This document shows positions 35,717-45,350 of a stretch of 50,979 bases of DNA, piece after piece (position 1 is the first letter of the stretch; each line of letters begins with the position of its first letter). Below the pieces are notes generated by a model that searched no databases, was not told the DNA's origin, and saw only the letters and a program-made list of their open reading frames with translations. This DNA comes from Fodinibius sp050117475 (GTDB taxonomy: Bacteria; Bacteroidota; Rhodothermia; Balneolales; Balneolaceae): NCBI GenBank assembly GCA_050117475.1, contig JASFMR010000014.1, forward strand, positions 1 through 50,979, written 5' to 3'. Made by a program: the position numbers and the translations under genes.

Positions 35717-38700
35717 TTACTTTAATTCTTTTTCTTCCTTTGCTTTCTGTTTCGTCAGAACGTTGCTGTCGGTTGACTCTTTTTTCTTCTTCTTTCCAAA
35801 TATACTGTCAAATGTATTCCCTATTCTGTTAAACAATTCCTTCCATGTGTTAAAATGGACCTGTGCTTCCAGGCCTATACCATCAACGGTAGGGGTAACA
35901 TCCCCTGCTCGGTTACTCGTCGGCCCAAAGTTATTCAAAATTTGATCCTGTCGGTGAAATGCCGTCAACGACAGTCCCCGCTGAATTCGATAGGTAGCAT
36001 TCAAGTCCCCAATACGCTCACCAAATGAGGTCTGGGGCCCGCCTCCCGTAATCTGTCCTTCGCGCCTCAATATGAGGCGATCGTTGTATAAACGCAATGC
36101 AATGCCCAAATCTACCTCGTTATACGCATTTAAATTGAAATCTACATCGAGACGACTGACATCACTGTTAAGTAACGCATTTATTTGATTAGATAGTAAT
36201 GGACTTATAACCTGATTTGAGAGCAAAGGGTTCAAAACTGTAGAGCCCTTAGTCAAACTCTGGCTGAGTGAGGCGGTACCATTAGCTCCCTGGGTTGGGA
36301 TGAATTGCCCCGTAAGCAAGATGCTCGTAGCCTGGAGCAATTTTTGTTGATCATCGCGGTTGATCTGATTAATCGTATACGTGAGTGTAGAGTTCGAAGA
36401 CAGGTCCAGCGATGTCGGTAACTGAAAATAGTAATTATTCTCGACACTATTAAGTGTTCCGTTAACTTCGACGATGAGATCAACAGGGACCTGTTGTCCC
36501 CCGCCTTGGCTTTGGGTATTCACTCCGTCATCAGCCGTAAGGGTACTGATATTGGGGCGAGCGTGGTAAATGGCACTGATATCAAGCCGTGCATTATCGG
36601 GTGGACCTTCCCAAACGATTGTCCCCCCTGGTTCCAGCTCAAGCTTTCTGCTGATAATTTCCCCGGTTACAAACTGGTAATTCCCACTGTTGATATTATA
36701 ACGGCCAAACATTTGTACATCCTGATCCTGCATCGTTATACGCAGCTGTCCGGTTCCCTGTGCCGTTAACACCTCCCCGGTAACCGGATCAAAAATAAGA
36801 TGGACATTTATGTTCTCGGGAGCTTCAAATTGCAGATCAAGATCAAAGCGCTCGCTGAAAGTCATGCTTTGTATCGCTTCCTGGAGCGCATCTTCACTCA
36901 TCGCCTGGCCCTGTTCGGCAACCTTCACTTCCGAGGGTTTTGCCTTATCGGGTTCTTCAAATGAATCCACAAACTGAATGAACTTACTGGTCTCATTCAA
37001 CTCTGTCTCTTCAAGAAGGGGTATGGAAATATCAGAATCGCTGGTAACTTGCAAAGGGTTTTGGGTTCGCAAAAACAGGTCATTATTGGCTCCCGTAAGC
37101 TTCACAACCCCTGATCCCGAAACATTTCCAAAAAAAGGCACATCCGGATCCATCTTGTTATTTAAAAACTGGAGTTTATTCATTTCCATGGTAAGATCCA
37201 GGTAGGTGATTGGTTTAAAATCATTCAAATCCACCGTACCCGTAACAATACCCGTCCCTCCTTTCGTATCCATCACTCGCAGGGAATCCAGGGTCACTCC
37301 ATCGTGTCGGTCGAGCCCCACATGCCCATTAACGAAATAGTTGGTATTTAGAAAACTTGGTTTGGCAAATACATTTTTTGCCTGAAAATCCGCATGAAAA
37401 TCAAAATCCTGCAGGTTGCCCGTAATGTACCCCTGCCCGGATGCCTGGCCTTCCATATCCTGGAATACATTATGAACAATCAATGGGATAACCCACATGT
37501 CAATCTGTTTGAAGTCTGCATCGAAATAAAAAACCGTATCTTGCTTTATATCCGGATTGGGCGTCTTAAAATAGCCGTTAAGCCTAATATTTTGGCCGAT
37601 GTCATCATTGGCATCCAGATACTTTTCATATTTGGTTGAATCGGTAATTACATCAATTTGCGTATCAAAATGATCTTTAGCCGGATTGTATTCACTGTTA
37701 AAACGTACATCCCCAATCATGCGGTCGTTTAATGCGAAGCGGCCGACAGTCAACGCTCCCTGAATGGTGGGGCGACGGGTAAGCGAGCGAGTCACAAGGG
37801 TCCCATTCAATACCCCCGCGAAATCGACTTTCCCTTTAACCAAATCAGAAATGCGGTTCAAGTTGATATCCTTGAGGATATAGGTAAGCGAATCACTGCG
37901 ATTCTTGCTAAGTGTTCCCTGCAACTGGAAATACTCATTTAGATTTTGAAAACTGAACCGGTGAAAATCAGTTTCCCCACTGCGATTGTAAATAAATGAT
38001 GGAACGGAACGGTTGGTCCAGGCATATTCTTCATTCCCAAGGAAGAAATGAGGTATCGACACTGCAATGGATGAATCAGACATAATAGCATCCATGGCCA
38101 TGGAGAAACGGGCCTTTTGTGATATGCTACCCACATGCTGAGTAAGATGAATAGAATCTTGCTTGACTGACAAGTCAATTCCAATAGAATCTAAATCTAC
38201 CTTATCATTCTTCATTGAAGCGATATCGGTCTCAAAATCGATCGTGGAAAATTCTTTGAGGTTTCGGTCGCTTCTGAAACTTGCGGTAAATTGACTTCGA
38301 CTGTTGCCAAATTTTAACCGGTTGTACTGTAATGTATCAGCCCGCATCTGTGCGGATAGCAGCATTCGGGGGCCATCCGAGTTCACTTTAAAACTCAGCT
38401 TAGAATCCGTTTTTATATCCGGAAAATCAGGTAAATATTTTTTGATAATCTCCAGGTCTTTAGTCTCAATCGTTCCGTCAAGAACCAGGTTTGTGCCGGG
38501 GGCTTCCAAGGACGTCATCTGGGAATCCGCAGGTACATCCATCAAGATCTCAGCCTTATATCTATTCCGCAAGTAAGCCGTCCAGTATTTTGCCTCTTTT
38601 AAAATAACGGTAGGAACAATATTCCCGTCGATATTTAAATCAAGCAGCGAGCTGGTCATTCGGAAAGAACGCTGTTCCTGATCCGGAGAATTCAAATCCA

Positions 38701-40450
38701 TATAAAACTGATGAGCCCGCACCGTATCCCCCCCGATGACCGAAGGCTTTATATCCAAATTTGCCCGCCCCTGAATACGATCGGGATCAAGACCCTGTAC
38801 TTCAACATTGTAGTCGAAATTCAGCTTTGTGGAGGCAATAGCCGATGAGTTAATGAATTCGGACAGGTTAATATTTTGGGCATGTCCCTGCATCGATACC
38901 GGCGGCTCATCCTTACTAAAATTGACCCAACCATTCCCCGTTATCGATTGATCTCCATTATAGTATTCATACTCCTGTTTCCAGAACCCGTTGGTAAGAG
39001 AGGAAGTAAGCTTAAGTCGATCAACGTTAATATTATTAACCTTACTGTCATTGAACGTAGCCTCAAATTGACTCACCGCATCCCGGAGGGTAAAACCCTG
39101 CCCTTCCAACCGCGCATCAAAATTCAGGGCCGTAGTATCCAATTTTGCTATAAAGAATGGGCTTAGATCAACCCCTTCGCCGTTTATAGTGCCCACATAC
39201 TGATAGGGAGAAACAAGCTGGGTTCGCCCATCCATTTTCAGTTTTCCCAACGGACTGCTGATATCGAGGTTGACGTCCACGGAATCGGCCGTACCCTTCG
39301 CTTTCCCCGATATCGTAATGTTTTTGAGCGCCTGAAACTGGGATGGCTTTATCTTCCCCGTAAGCTGTTGCAAGTCCTTCCTGAGCAAATTAACCCGGTC
39401 CAGGCGGACATCATAGGTAAAAGTATCCCGCTTCCGAATATGCTGCATTAATCCCCGGAAGTTTATTTCACTTTCTCCTACCCCCAGCGCAGCCTTATCT
39501 ACCCATAGCGAATCGGTTGTACCTTCACTCTTTAATTTCAGTGTCAAGGGGCCTTTTATCCCAGTTGAAGGAATAAAGTCTTCCAAATCCCCGGGATAAA
39601 ATTCCTCTGATTCAAGGTCGATGTTATATTTAGCCGACAAAAGCTGGGAGGCAAGATGGGGCTTAAAAAGATTGACCCCGTCCGCTTCTCCATTGAACAC
39701 AAAACGGGAATTGCCCAGCATCAGATAGAAAGAATTACATTCCAGGAAACGTGCATCACTGTACACCTGCCCGGAAAATGAAATACTACCCGGTATCAGA
39801 TCCTTTGATTGAGCCGAAAACGATTCAATATCGAGGTACCGCTGATCCCGCCCCCAATCCACAAAAAAACTGGTTTCAATCTCTGAAAGGGAAAAAGCAT
39901 TCTCATTTTCGCCGGCTGAGGCCACAAAAAGGCTTCCTCCCGAAATTTCCATCCTGGGAGCTACCACCTCCACCCCTTCAATCCATGACTTTCCCGACCT
40001 CTCGGGAGCACTCGGTGCGACAGGCAACCTTCGCTCCAGGAATGTAATTTTGCCTTCCTTGTTGGTACCAAGCCAAACCCGCGGCTGCTCCATTTTGAAG
40101 TTGGAAATACTGATTTTGTTTTGCAAGAGACTCCAAATATCTATCTGGGTATTGATATGGTCAATAATTGCCAGGGTATCCTTCTTTGTAGCAGCGGAAT
40201 CACCTCCGGTCAACACCACATTGTTCAAGGTGAAACGGAACGGCAAAAAACCATCGACATTTCCAATAGAGAGCTTTGCTTTGTATGAAGAAGAGACTCG
40301 TTGTTCAATTTTTTCAGCAAGATACTGCTGTGTGGTATCCAACTGAAGCAACCCCAATATGCTGCCTCCCACCACCAGGATAACAACGAGCACAGATAAA
40401 ATAATCCCCCAGAAATATTTCCAGCTCTTATGTAGCCACCTAAAAAACAC
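35717..40450 (-). CDS. tamB: TamB-family translocation/assembly module protein
   Basis: Large periplasm-spanning protein of the TamB/AsmA-like group, which forms a lipid-conducting or barrel-assembly groove between the membranes. The 1577 residues begin with one transmembrane anchor (about 14-36, IILSVLVVILVVGGSILGLL), followed by more than a thousand residues of repeated beta-strand segments. The C-terminal DUF490 domain is marked by GRYNINSGNYQFVTGEIISRK, NLNAYNEVDLGIALRLYNDR and IQRGLSLTAFHRQDQ. The tail is Lys/Glu-rich. The start is a GTG with no nearby ATG. It lies 21 nt after aroB and 33 nt before rnr on the same strand. The nearby Omp85 fusion is a candidate outer-membrane partner. Confidence 0.93.
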   Translation of the reverse strand: MFFRWLHKSWKYFWGIILSVLVVILVVGGSILGLLQLDTTQQYLAEKIEQRVSSSYKAKLSIGNVDGFLPFRFTLNNVVLTGGDSAATKKDTLAIIDHINTQIDIWSLLQNKISISNFKMEQPRVWLGTNKEGKITFLERRLPVAPSAPERSGKSWIEGVEVVAPRMEISGGSLFVASAGENENAFSLSEIETSFFVDWGRDQRYLDIESFSAQSKDLIPGSISFSGQVYSDARFLECNSFYLMLGNSRFVFNGEADGVNLFKPHLASQLLSAKYNIDLESEEFYPGDLEDFIPSTGIKGPLTLKLKSEGTTDSLWVDKAALGVGESEINFRGLMQHIRKRDTFTYDVRLDRVNLLRKDLQQLTGKIKPSQFQALKNITISGKAKGTADSVDVNLDISSPLGKLKMDGRTQLVSPYQYVGTINGEGVDLSPFFIAKLDTTALNFDARLEGQGFTLRDAVSQFEATFNDSKVNNINVDRLKLTSSLTNGFWKQEYEYYNGDQSITGNGWVNFSKDEPPVSMQGHAQNINLSEFINSSAIASTKLNFDYNVEVQGLDPDRIQGRANLDIKPSVIGGDTVRAHQFYMDLNSPDQEQRSFRMTSSLLDLNIDGNIVPTVILKEAKYWTAYLRNRYKAEILMDVPADSQMTSLEAPGTNLVLDGTIETKDLEIIKKYLPDFPDIKTDSKLSFKVNSDGPRMLLSAQMRADTLQYNRLKFGNSRSQFTASFRSDRNLKEFSTIDFETDIASMKNDKVDLDSIGIDLSVKQDSIHLTQHVGSISQKARFSMAMDAIMSDSSIAVSIPHFFLGNEEYAWTNRSVPSFIYNRSGETDFHRFSFQNLNEYFQLQGTLSKNRSDSLTYILKDINLNRISDLVKGKVDFAGVLNGTLVTRSLTRRPTIQGALTVGRFALNDRMIGDVRFNSEYNPAKDHFDTQIDVITDSTKYEKYLDANDDIGQNIRLNGYFKTPNPDIKQDTVFYFDADFKQIDMWVIPLIVHNVFQDMEGQASGQGYITGNLQDFDFHADFQAKNVFAKPSFLNTNYFVNGHVGLDRHDGVTLDSLRVMDTKGGTGIVTGTVDLNDFKPITYLDLTMEMNKLQFLNNKMDPDVPFFGNVSGSGVVKLTGANNDLFLRTQNPLQVTSDSDISIPLLEETELNETSKFIQFVDSFEEPDKAKPSEVKVAEQGQAMSEDALQEAIQSMTFSERFDLDLQFEAPENINVHLIFDPVTGEVLTAQGTGQLRITMQDQDVQMFGRYNINSGNYQFVTGEIISRKLELEPGGTIVWEGPPDNARLDISAIYHARPNISTLTADDGVNTQSQGGGQQVPVDLIVEVNGTLNSVENNYYFQLPTSLDLSSNSTLTYTINQINRDDQQKLLQATSILLTGQFIPTQGANGTASLSQSLTKGSTVLNPLLSNQVISPLLSNQINALLNSDVSRLDVDFNLNAYNEVDLGIALRLYNDRLILRREGQITGGGPQTSFGERIGDLNATYRIQRGLSLTAFHRQDQILNNFGPTSNRAGDVTPTVDGIGLEAQVHFNTWKELFNRIGNTFDSIFGKKKKKESTDSNVLTKQKAKEEKELK

Positions 40451-40471
40451 TATATATCTTCGCTAAAAATT

Positions 40472-41563
40472 TTAATTGAATTGAGCCAGTGCATATTTCC
40501 ATGCCTCTTGCAATCTTGAATAATCATTACATTCATAAATATAAGGCGAACCCCAATCATTCAATAACACTAATCGCAATGTGTTGTCTTTAACTTTTTT
40601 ATCAGATTTCATAGTCTCAATCAATCGTTGGATATCGTTCGGCAGCGGGTTCATCTGCTGCTTATACAACGAAAGAAAAGGTGCAAAACGTGCATTGTGC
40701 ACCGGATAGCCCAACTGCCGTGAAAAATGGGTGGCTGCAATCATCCCTACAAACACCGCTTCTCCATGGGATATATTGCCGTAACCGGCAACGTTTTCTA
40801 GGGCATGACCAAAAGTATGGCCAAAGTTTAAGTAAGCACGTTTGCCGGCCTCCAGTGCATCCTCTTGCACAATATCAATTTTTATACGCGCGCTTTCCGT
40901 AATAAGTTTTACCCACCGGTTACCGGGTGTCAACGCCCCGTGTGCCAAGACCTCAAGTTCATTAAATAATTCAGGGTTTCGGATGGCTGCATATTTCAGA
41001 ATTTCTGCCATACCGGTAACCCACTCCTTTTGTTCAAGCGTTTCCAGGAATGTGACATCGGTAAAAACAGCATCAGGCTGGTAAAAAGCCCCGATCAAAT
41101 TTTTCCCGGTATCGTGATTTACCCCGGTCTTGCCCCCAATAGAGCTGTCAACCATAGCCAATAGGCTGGTAGGTATATGAATCAAAGGAATTCCTCTGAG
41201 TACAGAAGAAGCCACAAATCCCCCGAGGTCACCGGTCACACCTCCACCAACAGTTAAAAGCGGGGTATTACGTTCTACTCCCTGTTCTAACACCTTAGTA
41301 ACAATCTTGTTCCATTGCTCAACCGACTTGGATGCCTCCCCTTCAGGAACAACTATAAAATGGCTTTCATCAAAAAATCCCTCAATTATTTCTTTCATTC
41401 GTTTTCCGTACAACGCATCCACCTTCTGGTCAATCACTATGAAAGCTTTTTGGCTGGAATAACGCCCCGAACAAAAATCAATAATTGCATTCGAAAGCCC
41501 TTGCCCCACCCATATATTATATTGCTGCCGGTGGGAGATTTGGACATTAATAATATTCGACAT
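40472..41563 (-). CDS. aroB: 3-dehydroquinate synthase
   Basis: Second enzyme of the shikimate pathway; cyclises DAHP to 3-dehydroquinate using NAD and a divalent metal. The 363 residues show the NAD-binding loop GGGVTGDLGGFVASS (106-120), the family segment IPTSLLAMVDSSIGGKTGVNH and the metal-ligand region LNFGHTFGHALE. Length is normal. Its start overlaps the end of aroK by 17 nt, the usual aroK-aroB pairing but here followed by tamB rather than by dam or other pathway genes. Confidence 0.97.
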   Translation of the reverse strand: MSNIINVQISHRQQYNIWVGQGLSNAIIDFCSGRYSSQKAFIVIDQKVDALYGKRMKEIIEGFFDESHFIVVPEGEASKSVEQWNKIVTKVLEQGVERNTPLLTVGGGVTGDLGGFVASSVLRGIPLIHIPTSLLAMVDSSIGGKTGVNHDTGKNLIGAFYQPDAVFTDVTFLETLEQKEWVTGMAEILKYAAIRNPELFNELEVLAHGALTPGNRWVKLITESARIKIDIVQEDALEAGKRAYLNFGHTFGHALENVAGYGNISHGEAVFVGMIAATHFSRQLGYPVHNARFAPFLSLYKQQMNPLPNDIQRLIETMKSDKKVKDNTLRLVLLNDWGSPYIYECNDYSRLQEAWKYALAQFN

Positions 41564-42107
41564 GATTTCTAATCTTCTTTAATAACCTTTCAACAATTTT
41601 TCCAGGCGGCTCACTCCCGTCATTGACAACCTGGATAACCGCCTGTTCATACAATGGTAATCGTTCTTGGTATAATGATTCTAATTCAACGCCAAGTGCC
41701 TTTTTTGTTTTGGGATTCCCCTCGTCATCCAGCAAGAGCGGTCGGTTTTTATCCTTCGAAATCCGACTTAAAATAACAGAAATAGGTGTTTCAATAAAAA
41801 CGAGTAGTCCTTTCAGTTTTAAATGATCAACCAAATGCTGACTTTGCAAGCTACCACCCCCCAAGGCCACGATCCCTTTGAATGTTCTAGACACTTCAAG
41901 CAACGCTCTTCGTTCAATCATACGAAACCCTTCTTCACCGGATTCTGCAAATATCTCAGGGATTTCCATACCGGCCATTTCAATAATCTTATCATCCAAA
42001 TCCAGGAACGAAAGTTCTAATTCCTCCGCTAAGTCTATCCCAATAGTGGATTTTCCGGCGCCCATAAATCCGCTCAAGAATATGATATCAGGTAAATTCG
42101 AAATCAT
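41547..42107 (-). CDS. aroK: Shikimate kinase
   Basis: Phosphorylates shikimate at O3 in aromatic amino acid synthesis. The 186 residues contain the P-loop GFMGAGKST (13-21), DLDDKIIEMAGMEIPEIF, which is the shikimate-binding DxD region, GEEGFRMIERRAL, VALGGGSLQS and the lid region RPLLLDDE. This is a standard NMP-kinase fold. It heads the minus-strand string aroK-aroB-tamB-rnr-Omp85 fusion. The 209 nt upstream contain no clear promoter match. Confidence 0.96.
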   Translation of the reverse strand: MISNLPDIIFLSGFMGAGKSTIGIDLAEELELSFLDLDDKIIEMAGMEIPEIFAESGEEGFRMIERRALLEVSRTFKGIVALGGGSLQSQHLVDHLKLKGLLVFIETPISVILSRISKDKNRPLLLDDEGNPKTKKALGVELESLYQERLPLYEQAVIQVVNDGSEPPGKIVERLLKKIRNHVEYY

Positions 42108-42316
42108 TGTTAAATTTGATGCTTATTGAACATGCCATTCTAAACTGTTGGTCCAGAATCTTTTCAGGATCTAGTATTTTTAAAATGAATCTTAAAAAAT
42201 TTCTTGCAATAAATGCTGAAATAAGCCTAACAAAAAGCTGTCGGGATTTAATTTTTATTGGATCAGCCCCAAAATAAAAGCATGATGGCATTCTTCTGAC
42301 CATTGAAATTAAAAAA

Positions 42317-43906
42317 TCAGTTCTTCTTCGGTTTCATCGGCGGCACCATGAGCACTTCTTCCCGCTCAACGACCACCGCACCGGGAGCCGCCCCCTTCGG
42401 TTTGCGGACATACTTGCATTTTGTATACATAACCGGCGCAGATTTCATCCCCCGCGCTTTCGAATAGTAGGCGGCATAACTCGCAGCTTTCAGGAGCACC
42501 TGTTGCGGCGGAAAATCCTTATTATTCCCCATTCTGATAACCGTATGCGAACCGGCCACGCCCCTTGCATGCAACCAAATATCCTCTTTATGCGCGTGAC
42601 TGGTAAGCTGGTCATTACTTTTTGCACTTTTACCAATCCAAATTTCGTATTTCCCCACCCTGAATTTGCGGAACGGAGAAGAGGCCTGGCTATCATCGCC
42701 ACTCCCAAAGCCATAATCCTCCAGCTTATTCTTTTGATCTTTGATCCAACGGTCGAGTTCAGGAAGATGCTCAATTTCCCGAACCTCCTCCAATAACCGA
42801 CCGACTTCTTTAAGTTCAGACTGTACCTTTGGGAGACGCTCCTTAGCCCTTTTATAGGTTTTTTTGGCGTCTTTGGCTTTTTGGTAATAATACTCAGCAT
42901 TGCCGGGAATGTCCTTACCTTCTTTCAGCGGTATCGAAATCTCCTTATTATCCGCGTAAAAATCTGCAATCGTGATGTTTTCCGTTCCTGCCGAAACGGT
43001 CTCGTGGGCATGCGCCATCAACAGATGGCCAAACTTTTCATACTGTTCGGCACGCTCCAGGCTTTTATCAGCCTGCTTTAGTTGTTCCACCAACCTTTTC
43101 TTTTGGGTCTTATTGTGTTCCAGAAACTCGACGATCTCTTTTTTCTTATTGTGAAGCCTCCTCAGGTGCACCGCATTTTTATAGGCAAAAGCGACACAAT
43201 CATTCACCAGGTCACACTCTTTCTCGCTGGGAATATTAAGCAGCTCCTGTGACCATAGGCAAAAATCACCGGTTTTGAGCACCCGTGGATGCGGATCATT
43301 AAGCAGGGCATCTGTCAGTTTTTCAGTAAATATTTTGACTTCACCGGGATCCATATGCTCCACATCATATTGTTCAACGATAAATGGAAGCAAGTTTCGC
43401 GGTAGCAACGGGTTAACCTCAGTCATTTGATTCTTGGCATTCCGGCCCGGGCTTACTTCATTTTTAAAATCCGGAGCATGAGGACGAGGCGGAACCTGCC
43501 CTTTGATTCCTTCGGGATTTTTAAAAGCATCTATAATCTTATCCTCTTTTACTAAAAATACATTGGGATGCCCACTAAACAACTTAAACATCAGGTACTG
43601 CCCATTTTCAAAATAGATTGAAATCAACCTATCTTTCTCTGCCAACCTCATATCGGCGATTTCCTGGCCTTCAAGTGATGGGAAAAACTCGATTACATTA
43701 TTCTTTTTGGGCGGCCTGTAGAAATCATGGAACAGAACTGTCTCTCGTGAGTTAGCACTAAAAATAATCCGCGACATCTTATCATCCTTTTCCACATAGA
43801 TATACAACACATCCTTATGCGGACTGATGGCAAACCCAAAAAATCCACCCAAGATTTTTTCTTTTATCTCGCGGTTTAGATATATTAGCGTGTAAAAGTT
43901 GTTCAT
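42317..43906 (-). CDS. NFACT-family RNA-binding protein (RqcH/Rqc2 homologue)
   Basis: Ribosome quality-control family that binds stalled 50S subunits and, in Bacillus, adds alanine tails to nascent chains. From the ATG at 43906 the protein has 529 residues. An NFACT-N domain includes the DR pair in EKDRLISIYF, followed by a long charged coiled coil (about 250-400) and a C-terminal NFACT-R (DUF814) domain with DIWLHARGVAGSHTVIRMGN and YTKCKYVRKPKGAAPGAVVV. The ELMGRHSN-like motif of RqcH is replaced by KLFSGHPN, so tailing activity is uncertain. An earlier ATG at 43966 would overlap the divergent gene and add 20 residues unlike the family. Confidence 0.85.
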   Translation of the reverse strand: MNNFYTLIYLNREIKEKILGGFFGFAISPHKDVLYIYVEKDDKMSRIIFSANSRETVLFHDFYRPPKKNNVIEFFPSLEGQEIADMRLAEKDRLISIYFENGQYLMFKLFSGHPNVFLVKEDKIIDAFKNPEGIKGQVPPRPHAPDFKNEVSPGRNAKNQMTEVNPLLPRNLLPFIVEQYDVEHMDPGEVKIFTEKLTDALLNDPHPRVLKTGDFCLWSQELLNIPSEKECDLVNDCVAFAYKNAVHLRRLHNKKKEIVEFLEHNKTQKKRLVEQLKQADKSLERAEQYEKFGHLLMAHAHETVSAGTENITIADFYADNKEISIPLKEGKDIPGNAEYYYQKAKDAKKTYKRAKERLPKVQSELKEVGRLLEEVREIEHLPELDRWIKDQKNKLEDYGFGSGDDSQASSPFRKFRVGKYEIWIGKSAKSNDQLTSHAHKEDIWLHARGVAGSHTVIRMGNNKDFPPQQVLLKAASYAAYYSKARGMKSAPVMYTKCKYVRKPKGAAPGAVVVEREEVLMVPPMKPKKN

Positions 43907-43959
43907 ACTTTTATAGAGACGTTGTAGACAATCTGAAAATACAAAATACGAGCTAACGA

Positions 43960-44607
43960 ATGACATATCCGATTTTCAACTCCGTAGTGAACCGGATAGA
44001 AAGTGACCTTCGTGAGAGAGACATTACTATGAATTCATTTCGGACCTGGAATGAAGATAGAATAAATGCAACGGGACTGGAAATTGAAATTGATTTAAGC
44101 AAAAAGTCTAATTTTCTCAAGGCACTATCTATAAATTTCGACTGGGATCGTTTTCGGGAAACGGTTCTTGCCAAACAACTCCAGGGAATGGAAGAACATC
44201 CTTTCCTGCAGGAAGATAAAATGGTGAGTACTACTATTTCACCTGTGATTGATATAGAAATCACCTGGCTTTTCGATGAAAAGGCGCCACATCCCCAACT
44301 TGCCGCACGTAACGGTTATCACCGCTTGGATGCTGCCAGCCAGTGGATGGAAGAAATCAGCAAAGAAGTAAATGAGATTCTGGCTGACGATGATATTATC
44401 ACCAGGTGGCATGTGGAAGTTGAGGGCACAGACAGTAGTAAATATTTATCTGCCGTCAACCTGATATCATATTTCCAGTACAAACTTACAGACCTTAAAA
44501 GCCTCAACGATGTTCATGCTTTTGTCATAAAACGCCTGCAGGAACTGCTTGTAAAAGCTAACAAAGTACTCAAAATTGTGGACCAAACGCTGAATCAGGC
44601 AGCCTAA
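43960..44607 (+). CDS. Unknown soluble protein, divergent from the NFACT gene
   Basis: 215 residues, not recognised. It has no signal peptide or membrane helix. The N-terminal half alternates strands and helices (FNSVVNRIESDLRERDITM; ATGLEIEIDLSKKSNF) and the middle has EITWLFDEKAPHPQ. The C-terminal 90 residues are strongly helical (ASQWMEEISKEVNEIL; IKRLQELLVKANKVLKIVDQ), perhaps a dimerising coiled coil. No catalytic motif is visible. Its start is 53 nt from the NFACT start on the other strand, so the two share a promoter region. It is followed by a strong bidirectional terminator. It looks like a conserved housekeeping-type protein, but I cannot assign a role. Confidence 0.65.
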   Translation: MTYPIFNSVVNRIESDLRERDITMNSFRTWNEDRINATGLEIEIDLSKKSNFLKALSINFDWDRFRETVLAKQLQGMEEHPFLQEDKMVSTTISPVIDIEITWLFDEKAPHPQLAARNGYHRLDAASQWMEEISKEVNEILADDDIITRWHVEVEGTDSSKYLSAVNLISYFQYKLTDLKSLNDVHAFVIKRLQELLVKANKVLKIVDQTLNQAA

Positions 44608-44691
44608 CTTAAGGCGGAAAATTGGGCATTTTAGGGGCCCGGTATAGATAACATCGTATAATTCGGTTCAACTTAAAATCTATTTCAATAA

Positions 44692-44717
44692 AAAAGGCCT
44701 TCACATGAAGGCCTTTT
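44692..44717. terminator. Bidirectional Rho-independent terminator
   Basis: A perfect 11-bp stem, AAAAGGCCTTC (44692-44702) with GAAGGCCTTTT (44707-44717), and a 4-nt ACAT loop. T-rich tracts lie on both sides (TTTTGTTTTTT on plus; TTTTTTATTG on minus). It separates the unknown plus-strand gene from the minus-strand ribosomal mini-protein gene and should serve both. Confidence 0.88.
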
Positions 44718-44733
44718 GTTTTTTCAAAGAAGG

Positions 44734-44823
44734 TTATTTCTTCTTATGCCGATTTTTTCGTAATCGCTTTTTACGTTTGTGCTTGGCAATTTTTGAACGC
44801 TTTCTCTTTTTTCCACTTGGCAT
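44734..44823 (-). CDS. AURKAIP1/COX24-domain ribosomal mini-protein (bS22/mS38-like)
   Basis: A 29-codon gene with ATG at 44823 and TAA at 44734. Of 29 residues 18 are Lys/Arg and 2 are His; it begins MPSGKKRKRSKIAKHKR and ends RKNRHKKK. This matches the tiny AURKAIP1/COX24-domain proteins annotated across Bacteroidota. They are homologous to the C-terminal part of mitochondrial mS38 and to mycobacterial bS22, small-subunit proteins near the decoding region. It is monocistronic, with a strong terminator 16 nt after the stop and about 120 nt of AT-rich leader region before the HU gene. Assignment is by recognition of composition and the conserved pattern; location on the ribosome is from homologues. 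Confidence 0.85.
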   Translation of the reverse strand: MPSGKKRKRSKIAKHKRKKRLRKNRHKKK

Positions 44824-44946
44824 AATCTCACCTAAAATTTTTTGTATTCAGCGATACATACGTGTATCTGGGGTAATGTAACTGGCAAACATACGGAAAT
44901 ACCATGAAATATGCCCGGCATTTTTTAACAACTAAATTAATAATTG

Positions 44947-45243
44947 CTAATCCTCTTTTGCCATAATCGAGTCATTGACCGCTTCCTTAAAATCTTTAGA
45001 CATTTTAAGGACCGGAACGTATTGTTCAGGCACAATCACTTCTTCATTGGTCTTGGGATTTCGTGCAACACGTTGCGCACGCTTCACTACTTTAAAACTG
45101 CCGAAACCTCTCAATTCGATATTTTCGCCTCGTTTCATTGCATCAATAACTGTTTCCATAAAGCCATTGACTACAGCTTCTGTTTCTACTTTCGTAAGTC
45201 CGGTTGACGATGCAATAACATCAACTATATCTGCTTTTGTCAT
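44947..45243 (-). CDS. HU/IHF-family DNA-binding protein
   Basis: Small nucleoid-associated protein of 98 residues. The N-terminal helical dimerisation part (MTKADIVDVIASSTGLTKVETEAVVN) is followed by the beta arm with IELRGFGSFKVVKRAQRVARNPKTNEEVIVP, including the ARNPKT tip with the proline that intercalates DNA. A short C-terminal helix follows. It cannot be assigned firmly to HU or IHF by eye. The 215-nt upstream region, shared with the divergent AGCS gene, holds a 10-bp inverted repeat. Confidence 0.92.
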   Translation of the reverse strand: MTKADIVDVIASSTGLTKVETEAVVNGFMETVIDAMKRGENIELRGFGSFKVVKRAQRVARNPKTNEEVIVPEQYVPVLKMSKDFKEAVNDSIMAKED

Positions 45244-45296
45244 ATTACTTCACCTTTAGTCAATCAGATTTAACCGATTATATGGTAGTTAAATAG

Positions 45297-45350
45297 AACG
45301 TTAAAACGTGATTAGACGATAGCACTTTCTATTATTAACATTTTAACGTT
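45297..45350. promoter_or_regulatory. Inverted repeat between HU and AGCS genes
   Basis: AACGTTAAAA (45297-45306) and TTTTAACGTT (45341-45350) are perfect 10-bp inverted copies separated by 34 nt, in the divergent HU-AGCS intergenic region. They could be two operator half sites or a weak hairpin followed by T4. No promoter match fixes their position relative to a start. Confidence 0.35.
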
